A stretch of DNA of 64,000 bases from Doris montereyensis. Taxonomy: Eukaryota > Mollusca > Gastropoda > Nudibranchia > Dorididae. Where the stretch lies: positions 33,501 to 97,500 of the forward strand of contig JAXRKP010001671.1 of assembly GCA_037039925.1 (NCBI GenBank), written 5' to 3'. The first letter of the stretch is position 1. Each line of letters starts with the position of its first letter. Shown piece by piece: positions 23,115-34,769 of this stretch. The translations under genes were made by a program, and so were the position numbers. The notes beneath the pieces are model-generated. The model saw nothing but the letters and a program-made list of their open reading frames with translations. It had not been told where the DNA came from and made no database searches.

Positions 23115-25378
23115 ATGGCTCAAAACGGAGAGGACATGGATACGAAAGAAGAGGTTTTGACACCCGAAGAGGAGAGCGAAGCTGAAACTCTCCTCAATCA
23201 TGGAATCAACAAGTTGGTTGCTAAAGAACTTCTAAACATTTATAAAACTGGTAGGTTCTTGTGGTCTCTTTGCAATTGTTTATTAAGGACAAAATTTGCA
23301 AGTCTGAAGTAGGTCTCAAATCTTTAAACTTAATGGTTGTCAGATACTGGTTTGATGGCAAATAGGGCTTAAGTATGTTTTCAAACAATGGTTTCTCACA
23401 ATATCCACATTACTTAAAGGACATTGTTTTCCTATGCTAGGACTTAACCCTAGTAGTGATCTCCATATTACCGGAAGTGACCTCCTGGGATGTGGGGTTG
23501 CCACAGCCGCTTGAGTGGTAAAATTAGCGCATGGCAAAGGGAAAAGCCAAGATTTTGACTAGGGTAGAAAAAGGACTGTATGACTGTTATAAGTGATAAT
23601 AGACATATAAAACAATACATTTTCTGAAAGCTGATAACATGAGGCATTAATATTTTGATATGAGACATAAATTTAGTTCATTGATTATTTGTCTTTAGAT
23701 CAAGAAGGGAAAAGGGGTATTTCTTCCTCTGATAACTATCTCGATGTCTAGGTCATTATGATTTGTTGATTCAGCCATGAATGACATTTAGCTGGGGCCA
23801 CTGTTGTCAGTTCACATCACCGACTGCCTAACAACACTCAGATCACTTACATCAATGATCTTCATTGTGTTGACAAACAATGAAACGCTGAACAAAAGAG
23901 TGTGATTACACAGTGAACTCTACTCAGTGAAGTGCATCACTTTGCCGATTGATAACAAGGCCACTGGGGACGCTATGAGTTAAAAATAAACAATGTTTTC
24001 ATTGGCTGTTACTTTACTATATACTTGAGCATTTACTACGTCATTTTACCTTAAAAAGGACAATGGAATTTTCCAATATAGAAGGTCAGGGTCTGCCCAT
24101 TATATAGGGCTGTGGCTCTTCCCGGTCAAACAAGGTACACCTATATATAGCGCTGTGGCTCTTCCCGGTCAAACAAGGTGTGCCCTATATATAGCGCTGT
24201 GGCTCTTCACGGTCCAATGATGACATGCCCTTTATATAGGGCCGTGGCCTTTAAAGGGTTAAAAAATCATCATTTGGATATTAACATTAGGTTTATGTTC
24301 GAATTGAAGCCCTGCTACAGGTTGTTTTTTCCTGACAGCCTTAAAATCAAATAACTTGCCATTTCCCAATATTTTAGGAAATAACTAAACTTAAACGCTG
24401 CTGTGAATGTAGAACAATATAATATTGAATGTTATGGTCAAAGCTCTATGACATAAACACCTCAAACCTTTTGTGTCCTCTTGCTCTACATGTTAAAAGC
24501 ATGTTAACATACGGTTCTGTTAAAAAGTACATGAGACCTACATAACATAACGGCATTGACATTGTTGATTGTCAAACGTGATGAAGGGATGATACAAATC
24601 CACCTATTTATCATCAATCGTTGACTTTCATATACAGGTACTATTTTCAAAAATTTTCTACTTACGTGCATGTATTAGTATTACTAGTTCTATGTTTGCT
24701 CATTTTTAGAGCTCTTCCTAACAATTTATTTTTCCAGGTAAATTGTCTCAATCTGACCTAGATGATAGAGCAATGGATGCTCTGAAAGAATTTTCAGTTG
24801 ATGATGCTATTAAAGTTCTCCGTCAGTTCTGTGAAAGTAACTTAGAACATGTAGGAAACAAGAGCGCATTTTGTGTGGCCAAATGAAGACCTACAGGCAT
24901 AAACTGAGAGCCGGCAATATGCCTCCTTTGGTGAAAGGACCAGATGAAGCAAAATTGAAGGTTTGGGAATATATGACGTAACATTTCATCCAGGAAGCCA
25001 ATTAATTGTGCTTCTTTTTCTCTGCCCTTTAAATTAATATCATTCTAATGATAAAAGTTTAGTCCCTAGAGCTGTGACATGATATCCTACTTTGTTACCA
25101 AGATCGAGTATCAATCTTTCAGATAAAATCCTGGTTGAATGAACTTTTATGGTATTGTTTTGATAAAAATTAATTCTTATGGTATGGTTTTCATCATAAA
25201 AAATTATTGCTCTGAGTGGCCTGTCTCCCCTTATAATTCTCATGCTTTATGAAAATATTTGTTTTCACCAGGAAATTTTGGACCGCACTGGCTACAGCCT
25301 TGATGTGACAACTGGTCAAAGGAAGTATGGAGGACCACCCCCTGGGGTGATCCAAACCAGCCAGGCTGCGGACATGAG
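23115..25378 (+). CDS. SYNCRIP: SYNCRIP exons 1-3: N-terminal acidic unit
   Basis: Exon 1 encodes LLNHGINKLVAKELLNIYKT. Exon 2 encodes SQSDLDDRAMDALKEFSVDD, then NKSAF; four T where five are needed produce a premature stop, and the +1 reading continues as LCGQMKTYRHKLRAGNMPPL. Exon 3 encodes EILDRTGYSLDVTTGQRKYG. This folded N-terminal unit is specific to the hnRNP Q/R, ACF and RBM46-like group and distinguishes the gene from other three-RRM proteins. Confidence 0.92.
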
Positions 25379-28300
25379 GTGAGTAAATTGAAGAACTGGT
25401 GAAGTTTTTGAAAAACGTTTATATCAGGTAGTGCAGGTCCAACCCAGCAGATGTAGGTGGAAGTAAAAAAATTCCATCTACTTATGTAATATAACATGAT
25501 CCCCTGACAGTTCAAGGTATTGCCTGGTGAAAATCGACATACACAAGCCATACCTTTATTTCCACCTTCTGTGGACATGAAAGCATAGACAAACGCTTAT
25601 GAATATTTAATGACCTCGTAAGCAACATAGATCATAGTCACAGATTTCATTGATATTGTTTGATTACTGAATGAAGGGGAAATGGAAGACAATAATTTGT
25701 TTGGGCCGCGGTCAGTTTTTGGTATGCTATGAATAGCCCTGAATCATTTAAAATGTTAAATTGGTTTCTTCAAAATATTTGTCCTCACTGACTTCATTTT
25801 AAAGTGATACTTACTTGAAGATTTAAAAATAGCTTCTCATTTCCATTAGAGCAACAGGCTTCACAGCGAAGCTGTACTTATTGTTTTTATCACTTATATC
25901 ATATCTGCATATGTCTTTTGCAATGTGTTGTTGCCTTTTTTGAAGACATGTCTACTAGAACTGTTTTCATGATGTTATGGGAGTTTGTGCTACAAGGAAA
26001 CTTGATTATAAAAGCCAGCATTCCGTTTTTCTTTCTTTATGATAGATATTCTGTGGGAAAATTCCCAAGGATGTATTTGAAGATGAGTTGATTCCCCTTT
26101 TTGAGAAGTGTGGCAAGATTTGGGATATGAGATTGATGATGGATCCTATGACTGGACTCAATCGAGGATATGGATTTATAACCTTCTGTGACAGGGATGC
26201 AGCATCTGAGGCTGTCGACCAGGTAAGATTGTTTTGTCGACATGATTAAGTCTATTCTTATTTGTTTTTTCTTTAAAAAGTGACTTTCAAATCTTCACAT
26301 TTTTCCCCCTAAATTTTTCTTGCTTTTACAATGATTTTGATTTAGAAAAGATGATATTTTTATTATGTATTTTTTAGGTTTTCACTTCTAGCTGGACAAT
26401 TTTCTATTTATGCCTATGAATAATGAATTGTTTTTAGTAATGAATGACAAATTGTTTTTTAGTAATAAATGACATTTCAATGTTTGACAGGATCGTGTTT
26501 TCTAAAGATTTATCCATTTGTCCTTTATATATTGATGCATATCACATTCATTATCAATTTCAGATGCATAACTATGAAATAAGGCCTGGCAAGCAGTTGA
26601 AGGTCAATGTTTCTATTGCCAATTTGAGACTTTTTGTTGGTAACATTCCCAAAAACAAATCCAGGGATGAGATAAAAGGAGTTTGGAAAGAGAACTGGTA
26701 TGAAAATTAAGATTGATTTGGTTTTTGGCAATCACCCTCTTTTCCCCAGCTTTCTTTTCTTCAATCTTTTATTTTCATAATGTTTTCTATTTGTTCAGTA
26801 TTACTTCTTTCATGATAGCATTATTTCAGTGCATAATAGTAATATTAAATATATTCTCTAGCACACTTAGTCCAAAGGATTATGCTCTAAGGCACAAGAA
26901 TATCTACTATAGACTCTTAAGAAAAGATGAAAAGACATAAAATTCAGGATAATCTTAAAAGAGTTGCCAATTTGCCCACCATCCTCTAGTTTACCTATCT
27001 CTAATGAATGTAAATTTTCACAGTGACTTCTTATGTACTGTTCTTTCACAGATGGTTTGATGGATGTCATTATTTATGGCTCTGCGGATAACCCGAAACA
27101 GAGGAATCGGGCTTTGCGTTTCTTGAATACGAATCGCATAAACATGCCTCTAATGCTAAAAGGAAACTCCAGGCTGGCCATCCTAAATTTTGGCAGTGTG
27201 ATGTGATTGTTGACTGGGCTGACCCTATGGACGAACCTGAGCGATGAAACAATGTCTAAGGTTGATTTTACTTTTTATTTCTTTGTTTTTAACATCTGTA
27301 GTTGTCCTGTATTGAAGTTTCTTGATGCTGACAATAATAATAGGTGTACTTTTCACAGCATACATTCACATAATAATTATTTCCCGAGCTGGGTGTTAAT
27401 GTTCCAACATCGAATATGGGTAAATCAAATCAAAAGTGCTGTGTTTTGATGGGTACTGTTGTTGGGTTCTTTTTTTGCTTTTATTCCGTTACACATTTTC
27501 TTCTTTTGATTCCTGTTAACTCTTTGAGCCTGTGGGTCTATTCCATGTTTTGCCACCGGTCATAGAAAGCTATGATCTGGGAATGGGGGTATCTTTTTCT
27601 TTTAGCTATATTTTCCTTCATATGAGCCACAACTACAAAGTGTGGCATATCAAATCAACCACAATTGAATGGAACTGTGGAGTAACAAGAATAAGTTGGT
27701 ATATTTTGAAAAATGTTATGGTGATAAAACGATGTGTTATGCAATACAAAAACTAAAGATTTCTTGAATTGTGAATTTTCATACCTTGTCATAAAAAATA
27801 GTAAATCCTTATCCAGAAGCTTGTGATAGGGTTATTTCAGCTCATCAGATATTAGCCTTCAATCAGGTAAAGTTCCAATTTTAAGGGGTTAGCCATTTTT
27901 TAATTATAATCCAATAATGAAGTCACATTACATTGAAAAAAGTAAGGAAAAAATTAAAATTTTAAATTCAATTCAAACAGCTTATATATACACTTTTTTT
28001 TTTTACACCATTCACATTCACATCAAACTCTAATGGAGTTACTGCCGTCCGGACTAGAATCTGTAGATCTAGATCGAATTCAGTTTTCATCACATTCTCC
28101 TACGGTTGAACTATCTGAATTGGATTCACTTGAAGGAATGACTTCTTCATCACTGCCATTATCACTAACATCACTGTCGGAGATATTTGAGAACAAATTG
28201 GTTACTTCTTGGCGAGTGTAACGTCTTGAGCGTGAGGCAGCCATGGCTTTGCCAGTCAACAAATGCTTTCTTCAATTGAAATCTGCGCTACTCTGTGTTT

Positions 28301-31300
28301 ACATCACAATTTCCCCCAATATAGAGATCCCTCGGGCTTAATGCTTCAAAACGAAAGCAGAATCATCGTTGAAGATCGTATTTAAGAAATTTCACATTTT
28401 TATTAGTTAATTACTGTTGTAGACGCATAAATAAAAGCATAGGTCTACCGGCCGCAGTGTGTGGATGCTCGTCCATTTTGTCAAAACCACCGTCTGTAGT
28501 GTGCGACGCTCAGGCTCAAAGAGTTAATTCACCATGAAATATTCGCAAAATTGGACAAAGCAAATGCACGTGAAGCAGACAAACACATGTACCCTTTTTT
28601 GTGCATATGATTTTCTTTCTGGAAAAGAATTCAATTTTAGAATTTATTGGCTGAATTCTCATTTGTGTAAATGATTTTCTCCCCATAGGTTAAAGTGTTG
28701 TATGTACGCAATCTCACCTCTGATGTGAGCGAAGAATCCCTGAAGGAGAAATTCAGCAGCTGGGGCAAAGTGGAGCGTGTCAAGAAAATTAAAGATTATG
28801 GTTTTGTACACTTTGAAGAGCGAGACGATGCATTGAAAGCCATGGACGCTCTGAATGGAGAAAAAATTGGTAATCTTGAAATTAATGTTTCACTGGCTAA
28901 ACCACCATCTGAGAATAAGAAGAAAGAGCAACGTAAACGTGACCAAGAGCGAAGATTGATGAGAGCTGCTTACTTCGGCTATGATGACTATTGGACACCT
29001 CCAGCACGTAACTTTAGTGGTGGAAACTCAAGATTTTCTGGAGTGAGGAGACCTCCTTACACGGGTAATTTGATCTATGTTGTATATTGATCTAGTACAT
29101 GTTCAATTCACAAATTAATGCCATCTTGTCTCAGTGCTGCGGAAATCATGTTATTTTCTCAAACAATTTAGAAGTGACCATTCTAGTCACTGCAGCATCT
29201 TGGATTTGTTTGCTTGATGAGGTGAATTTTTTTTTCATTTTCTTTGTCGGTGCATAACTTTGATTTTGTGTTTCTCCTTTGACCTATTGTAACAGATCAT
29301 CTAGATTTCAAGTACGGTATAAAGGATAACCTAAAAAGAAAATTGCAAAGTAGGAATTTTTAGCAATTAACTTTCTTTAATGCAAGAAAAACAAATGAAA
29401 GATAATTTAGAAATGTACACTATTGAAACAGGACATCAATCTGTAATGCATTGGTTCAATTCATGAACAGGATAACTTCTCACATAACAATATGTTAACT
29501 TTGTGTAAAACGTTTTCTACATCAACATATTTCATGTGAATTTCAGTTTTTTAAGTTTCATCTTACAAATTGCTTACATTCTTTCACTGTTATGCTGCAT
29601 TCTCTTCTTTTTGATATTTTACAGTATCAAAATATATCATAGATTGATATGAAGTAAACCCACTGCCATTTTGTGTGTTCATAATTGCTTATTTGATCTT
29701 TCTGTCAACAGAGGCATATTTTGATGATTACTATGGCTATGAGGAAGATTACTATTATCCACCAATGCCGCCGATGCGTGGAGGAAGAGGCCGTGGTGGA
29801 GGAATTCCCCTGTAAGTACTTAACTATCAACTTAACCAGGCACGGCTCAAAAAAGATAAAAAAATTTAAGGATGTTATTACTTAACTTTCAAAAAGAAAA
29901 TGAAATTTTTATAATATAACTACATTTTGATTCTCACTGTTAAGATGGCAAAAGAGATCTCGCTACTGGTCATATGATCCTATACTCAGGAAGAGAAGAC
30001 AATCAACATATGAATGTTGCCCTGATGCTATCAAAAACGACAGAAAAGATTTTGTTAGAATGGGAACCCATGGGTGAAAGATTACTGAAAGCTAGGTTTA
30101 ATTCCAAATACGCAAAGATGACCATCATCATGTGATACGCCCCACAAGAAGACAAAAGTGAGGAGGAAGAACAGTGTTATGAAAGACTTAACAGCACAGT
30201 ACAAAATACCCCAAGACATGATCTACTTATTGTTCTTGGTGATTTAAACACCGAAGTTGGAAACGTTTATAGTCAAAGAGAACACATAATGGGACGTGAA
30301 GGACTAGCTGCAGACATGAATGACAATGGAGAACGGTTGGCGGAATTTTGCGCAGAAAACAATTTAATCATTGGAGAAAACATCTTTAAGCATAGAGACA
30401 TCTACAAGTGTACATGGACCTCTCCAGACAGAAAAACCAAATTGACCACATCACTATCAATGAGAAATGGAAGACATTCACTGTTAGATATGAGAACAAG
30501 AAGGGGAGCCGATGTTGCAAGTGACCATGTGCTCCTGGCTGCTAAAATCCGTATAAAATTAAGGAAGACAAAAGTGACATCAGGAAAGTAAAATTTGACG
30601 TTGGAAAGCTGCAAAACGAGGAAACTACTAAAAAATTCAAAATAGAGTTCTCAAATGGTTACCAGGCCGTGCTGGATGAGCAAGAACTGTCCTTGACAAA
30701 ATTCAACCAGGAATTGCTAGACCTGAGCCAGGAATTACTGGGACCTAGCAAAAAGAAAGAAGGGTGGATATCAGATCAATCATGAAAAGTGATCAAAGAA
30801 GAAAAAGACAAAGGGCCGCCTACTGATCACCAGATCAGAAAGAATTAAAGAATAAATCCAAATGAATATACGATGCTAGAAAGAAAGGTAAAAAAGTCAG
30901 TCAAAGCGAACAAGAAAGCTTACTATGACATGTTAGCAGAAAGAGCAGAAAAAGCAAGCCAAAGACAAGATATGTAGTCTCTATACCAGACAGCTAAACA
31001 TTCCAATGGGTATAGGAAAAATGACTTACTCGCGAGCGAAGCAGACCAATTGAACAGATGGAAAGCGGACTGCGAGTGTGTCTTAAACAAAAAACCGGCA
31101 CGGCTCCACACGGTCATTAAACCTGCAAAAAATGACTTGGACATCAACACGCTAACGGAGAGCGTGAACATCAATACAGGTGTGAAACAGGGCTGCATTC
31201 TATCACCTTTTCTTTTCTGCCTTGCTATCGATTAGGTTATGAAGGAATCTTGAAAGTAAGAAAACAGGACTAAGGTGGACATTCACTGAAATATTAGAGG

Positions 31301-33373
31301 ACCTTGATTTTGCTGATGATGTACTCATGTCACAGAACATCACATATACAAACCAAAATACAACGAGTTAATAACAATGCACAAAAACTGGGACTATACA
31401 TAAATATTGCAAGATGTAAACAGTGGTGTCAGTAAAATATTTCTTGTGCACACTGAGAAATAACTTTCAGCTTTTATTTGATATATGATGAGTATCCATA
31501 TTATTTTTGACATTATTCAGTTCATTAGACCACTCAGAAGTTGATTGTTGTAGATCGTGACACTCTGTCAGCAGTAGAATTTTCGGCTTGATCTAGTCAG
31601 ATCTAAACTGCTGTCGTGCTCAAATTCAAATTCAACATCAAAGCCTTGATTCATTAAAAAAGAATTATATCATTGGCTGTCTAAAACATCTTCATTCCAC
31701 AATGAATTAAAAATTAAAAAACTTTCACAGCATGTGTGTACTTGTCAAGAAATTCTGTTTGTCTTAAAAATAAGATGACCAGTAAGGAAACTTTTGTAAC
31801 CTATTGTAGTTTCGACGTAAATGAGCTTCAACACACACTGGTACTCTTAGTCATCACATGCATTGGACTGACCGGGGAATGATTTTAGCGGCAGCATCAG
31901 ACAGCAGTAAGGTGTCAAATATTATACCTGATTTGGTGTTGCTTGTGTTGAAATAATTTTCTGTCTTTTGTCCAACTTTCCTGAGTGTAGTAAATGTTCT
32001 TTTCTTTAATGAAAAACAATTCACGTAGTGGACTGGATTGCTTTCTATCTCTATTGTTGAGTTGAGTTTCTATTTAATTGTTTTATCTGAGAATATGTTG
32101 GATTAAAGGGAGTTTCTATTTAATTGTTTTATCCTAGAATATGTTGGATTAAAGGTATAAATTGATATTTAAACTATTTGAAACGTGTCATGGGGATACA
32201 AAGTCGCTCTCCTATGTACCGATAAGAGTGCTAAACACAGTGTCCAGATAGGGTTAATAATTAAATACGACTTGATAGTTCATTTACAGTATTCACTGCT
32301 TTTTGACCATGTCGGCAATACAGGTATTTCAGATTAAGGCTTAGTCAGGGTGTACAGTATTTGTAGCATTCAAAACAATTACAAATTCAGAACTATTTTC
32401 ACCCACAGTATGCTTTTTTGTTATTCTCTCTTTTAGGGATATTTCCCCACTGCATGATTTTACATGTTTCTGGACAACAATATAAATGATTGTTGTAGAA
32501 TTTGTGTAAAAAGCTATACTCGGATCAGTAGCATCTCTTTAACCAATGCCACCCTGTTTTTTTTATATCGTGGCGCAAATGTCCCTGCCATTTTCTTTGT
32601 TCTGATGCTGTAAACCCTGAACTGAGTAACTAGGAGGTTAAAAAAATTGAAATTAGTTGAAATATTATAGCTTACTTGATTTTAGAAAATATTTTTTTCT
32701 ATCCTTTTTTGAGCCCTGTTTGGATTTACTTGAAGCAAGATGTCTTTTCACATCTTGTTTCTTTTGGAGGGTCAGGTACCATTGTCAATGTGTTAAGATC
32801 ACAACAAATTCATATGACCTTTTTTGTTTATTTCGTGATTGGATTGTTCTGAAATGATGTTAAGACACATTTGGAATGCTAACATGTAACACATTTTCAA
32901 TGTCTTGAATGACCCTCCTAAAAATTACAATAAACCCAATTCCCACTAATCCCTAGGGCAAAAAATGTCTCAAAAATTTCTTTTCTTTTTCGTTTCATGG
33001 TAGCCGCCTATGCCAGGCCGTGGTGGGGGCCCCGTGGCCACGCAATAGGAGGGCCGGCAACCAGAGGGGCGGGCGCTAGAGGCCGGGGCTCAGGGCCTGC
33101 CCGTGGGGCCTCACGTGGGGGACGTGGGGCCAGCAATGAAACAGTCCAGGGGCAGGAGCAGCATCAGTCGCGGCCAGGGGAGGAAAACGGAAAGCAGGTA
33201 CAGACTTTCAGAGTGGAAGTTCAAAGCGACGGACTACGGATAGCTGGGGCAGTCAGCCAATTGCGCAGCAGCCCTTGAAGAAGGAAGTGAAGAGTGAAGT
33301 ATATGGAGCCATTAGCTATGATGGAAATGATGCTGAGTGGTATCAAGATTCGTATGGGCAGAATTGGGGTTGA
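23115..33373 (+). CDS. SYNCRIP: hnRNP Q/R family RNA-binding protein (SYNCRIP type)
   Basis: This family binds A/U-rich RNA and acts in splicing, mRNA transport, stability and translation. Nine coding exons: 23115-23250, 24738-24960, 25272-25378, 26046-26222, 26564-26697, 27052-27260, 28689-29064, 29712-29811, 33004-33373 (TGA 33371-33373). The ATG directly follows an acceptor-like TTCTGCAG, so a non-coding upstream exon is likely. Order: acidic N-terminal unit, then DVTTGQRKYGGPPP, a hallmark of hnRNP Q/R; three RRMs; Tyr/Gly-rich and RGG tail; final WYQDSYGQNWG. One-base gaps occur in exon 2 (TTTT), exon 3 end (GG), exon 5 (A run), exon 6 (GGG and one more site), exon 8 (CCCC) and exon 9 (CCCC and GGGG). 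Corrected lengths give consistent splice phases throughout. Invertebrates usually have one gene ancestral to vertebrate SYNCRIP and HNRNPR, so the symbol marks the family, not strict orthology. Confidence 0.92.
24094..24255. repeat. 44-bp tandem repeat with TATATA core, about four copies
   Basis: GCTGTGGCTCTTCCCGGTCA recurs at 24109, 24152 and 24196, with a decayed fourth unit at 24241 (period 43-45 bp). Each unit begins with CTATATATAG or a variant. It lies in SYNCRIP intron 1. Confidence 0.9.
26046..27260 (+). CDS. SYNCRIP: SYNCRIP exons 4-6: RRM1 and RRM2
   Basis: RRM1 (exon 4) has RNP2 IFCGKI and RNP1 RGYGFITF, with LIPLFEKCGKIWDMRLMMDP between them. RRM2 starts in exon 5 with RNP2 LRLFVGNI. 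Its RNP1 in exon 6 reads RGFAFLEY only after adding one G to GGG at about 27111. The family linker WADPMDEP closes RRM2. Exon 5 also has an A-run gap just before its donor, where EEF or KEF is expected. Confidence 0.9.
27520..28523 (-). mobile_element. piggyBac-type element with transposase remnant (1.0 kb)
   Basis: Both ends carry CTCTTTGAGCCTG in inverted orientation (13 bp identical) and each is flanked by TTAA (27516-27519 and 28524-28527), the piggyBac target duplication. Inside, on the minus strand at 28262-28080, a 60-codon ORF includes SRSRRYTRQEVTNLF followed by a Ser/Asp/Glu-rich stretch. This looks like the acidic N terminus of piggyBac transposases. The catalytic DDD region is absent, so the copy is an internally deleted, non-autonomous element in a SYNCRIP intron. 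Confidence 0.85.
28080..28262 (-). pseudogene. piggyBac transposase N-terminal remnant
   Basis: Sixty codons with an acidic, serine-rich profile (FSNISDSDVSDNGSDEEV) starting inside the TTAA/TIR element. It stops before any catalytic region. The assignment rests on the element's ends as much as on the short protein. Confidence 0.65.
28689..29064 (+). CDS. SYNCRIP: SYNCRIP exon 7: RRM3
   Basis: An intact exon of 376 bp. RNP2 is VLYVRNL, RNP1 is KDYGFVHF, and the helix EERDDALKAMDALNG follows. After the RRM comes a basic stretch (KKKEQRKRDQERR), then aromatic and Gly-rich sequence leading to the tail. No frameshift is needed. Confidence 0.95.
29712..33373 (+). CDS. SYNCRIP: SYNCRIP exons 8-9: Tyr/Gly and RGG tail
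   Basis: Exon 8 encodes DDYYGYEEDYYYPPMPPMRG and a GRGRGGG run. Exon 9 is GC-rich, with RGG/ARGRG repeats, then GKRKAGTDFQSGSSKRR, which resembles the bipartite nuclear signal of the vertebrate proteins, and WGSQPIAQQPL. It ends at WYQDSYGQNWG. Two one-base gaps in exon 9 (CCCC near 33031, GGGG near 33180) split the reading over three frames. The intron between these exons hosts an RTE-type LINE fragment. Confidence 0.88.
29945..31430 (+). mobile_element. RTE-type LINE fragment (endonuclease and start of RT)
   Basis: The translation, broken over frames, contains DLLIVLGDLNTEVGN and later RRGADVASDHVLLAAKIRIK. These match the C-terminal half of the APE-type endonuclease in RTE elements. The RT part has INTGVKQGCILSPFLFCLAID and a DLDFADD box (near 31302-31322), then loses similarity at about 31425. 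Many stops make it inactive. It lies in the last SYNCRIP intron in the gene's orientation. Confidence 0.85.
32064..32154. repeat. 46-bp tandem duplication
   Basis: GAGTTTCTATTTAATTGTTT recurs at 32064 and 32110 with nearly identical sequence to GGATTAAAGG. Confidence 0.9.
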
Positions 33374-34500
33374 GGTGCTAATTTAACATCCTTGTTTCAG
33401 ACTTTAATCCTGCCCAATGTGTAAAATAAATGTAACCAAAAGAGCTAAATATGTTGGGCTGAAATTGCAGCCAGGTAAATTTGACCCATGTGAAGAAAGA
33501 GGTCAGTGAAACTAATGGGGGGTCATTGGCTTTCGTCTTTGGCCCAGTAACAAAAGGCTTCGAATCAAAACTATTGCTGGGCATAGTAGTTGTTCATATA
33601 TATAATTGTATATCTCATCTTCTCTGGCCTACGTCTCATGTACATAATTTTGATCTTATAATAAACATATCCCCCACAAAGATTTTTCTTTTTCGGCAAA
33701 ATCTGAATTAAAATTTATTCGGTCTCTTTATTCTTATCTCATCATAACCTCAGGCTTATTAAGCACCAGGCACGAATGGATTATGTCCTGAATACCGCAC
33801 CGTGTGGTCTCAGGCACAGGGGTTCCGTTCTTCGGCAGCTTAATGCATAAGCCCAGGACCAACAAAGCATTGGATCCTGCAATGCATGCCGCAACATTTG
33901 CAAGCAATGAACTTTGCCATGCAGACTTGGGTCATTCTCCGCCATGTTGAGCATCCCAAGTTGGAGCCTGGAGATGGACAACCATCTCATTCATCTTTTC
34001 AGGGAAAAATAAACTTTTTCCTATTGTTTTTTTTTTTTTTCAATTCCCAACATCGATATACGCATAACATTGTTCAGTTCAAACGTTGGGCCGACAACAT
34101 TGGAAAGTAGACTTTTTAATCCAGAATGCCGAAAAAAATGTTTGTTTTAAAGGTGTATTAATATCTTCTTAGTATTTTCAATGTTTTGGTGTTATGTAAT
34201 TTAAAAGAAAAAAAATCAGTTTTGTGTAAATTTTGTCATGTAGTAAAATGACCTTTTCTTTTAATTTGCGCTTTGAAATTATAAAACACACAGTAACAGG
34301 TTAGTGGAACAATGTCAGAAACTAATAAGAATTGATTTTCAAAAGTCTGTTGTCAACAGAAAGGGCAAGTTGAGTTTAGCATTCCACTAACCATTCTTAT
34401 TTTATGGTTTCGTGCAAATGTTTTTGTTCATTGTCTCATCAATGAAATCATCCTATTGTCATGTGTTCATGCAATAAATTGCATTTTTTACAAATATGCG
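33374..34500 (+). promoter_or_regulatory. SYNCRIP 3' UTR region with candidate poly(A) signals
   Basis: Downstream of the stop, AATAAA hexamers occur at about 33425, 33661, 34007 and 34472. The last is in an AT-rich context (GCAATAAATTGCATTTTTT) and is a good candidate for the distal end. The hexamers are seen directly; which of them is used is unknown. Confidence 0.45.
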
Positions 34501-34627
34501 TCTTTGTCATTTACTGAAGGGCTGTTGATTTTCAACTTCTAAAACATGGGAGAAATGGTAGTGTTTGTCATTGGTTTAACCATGTCCTCTGAATATTGTC
34601 ATCTTGCTCCACATTTCATACATAAAG

Positions 34628-34760
34628 TAAAAGATGGGTTTATTGTTTGTATCGTACAAGTGCAGGCTCACTGACTTCAAATCATTTATCCCCCAGCAGG
34701 CCACTTTTTTAATTCATAGTCCTCAACTCCCGGGAAGCACATACAGCTGCCTGTTAGGAC
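34628..34760 (-). repeat. SINE family C copy, truncated
   Basis: It carries the landmark segment GTGCAGGCTCACTGA and the CCCAGCAGGCC stretch, then ends abruptly. It is shorter than the copies at 44737 and 53146. Confidence 0.6.
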
Positions 34761-34769
34761 ATTTTGTCG

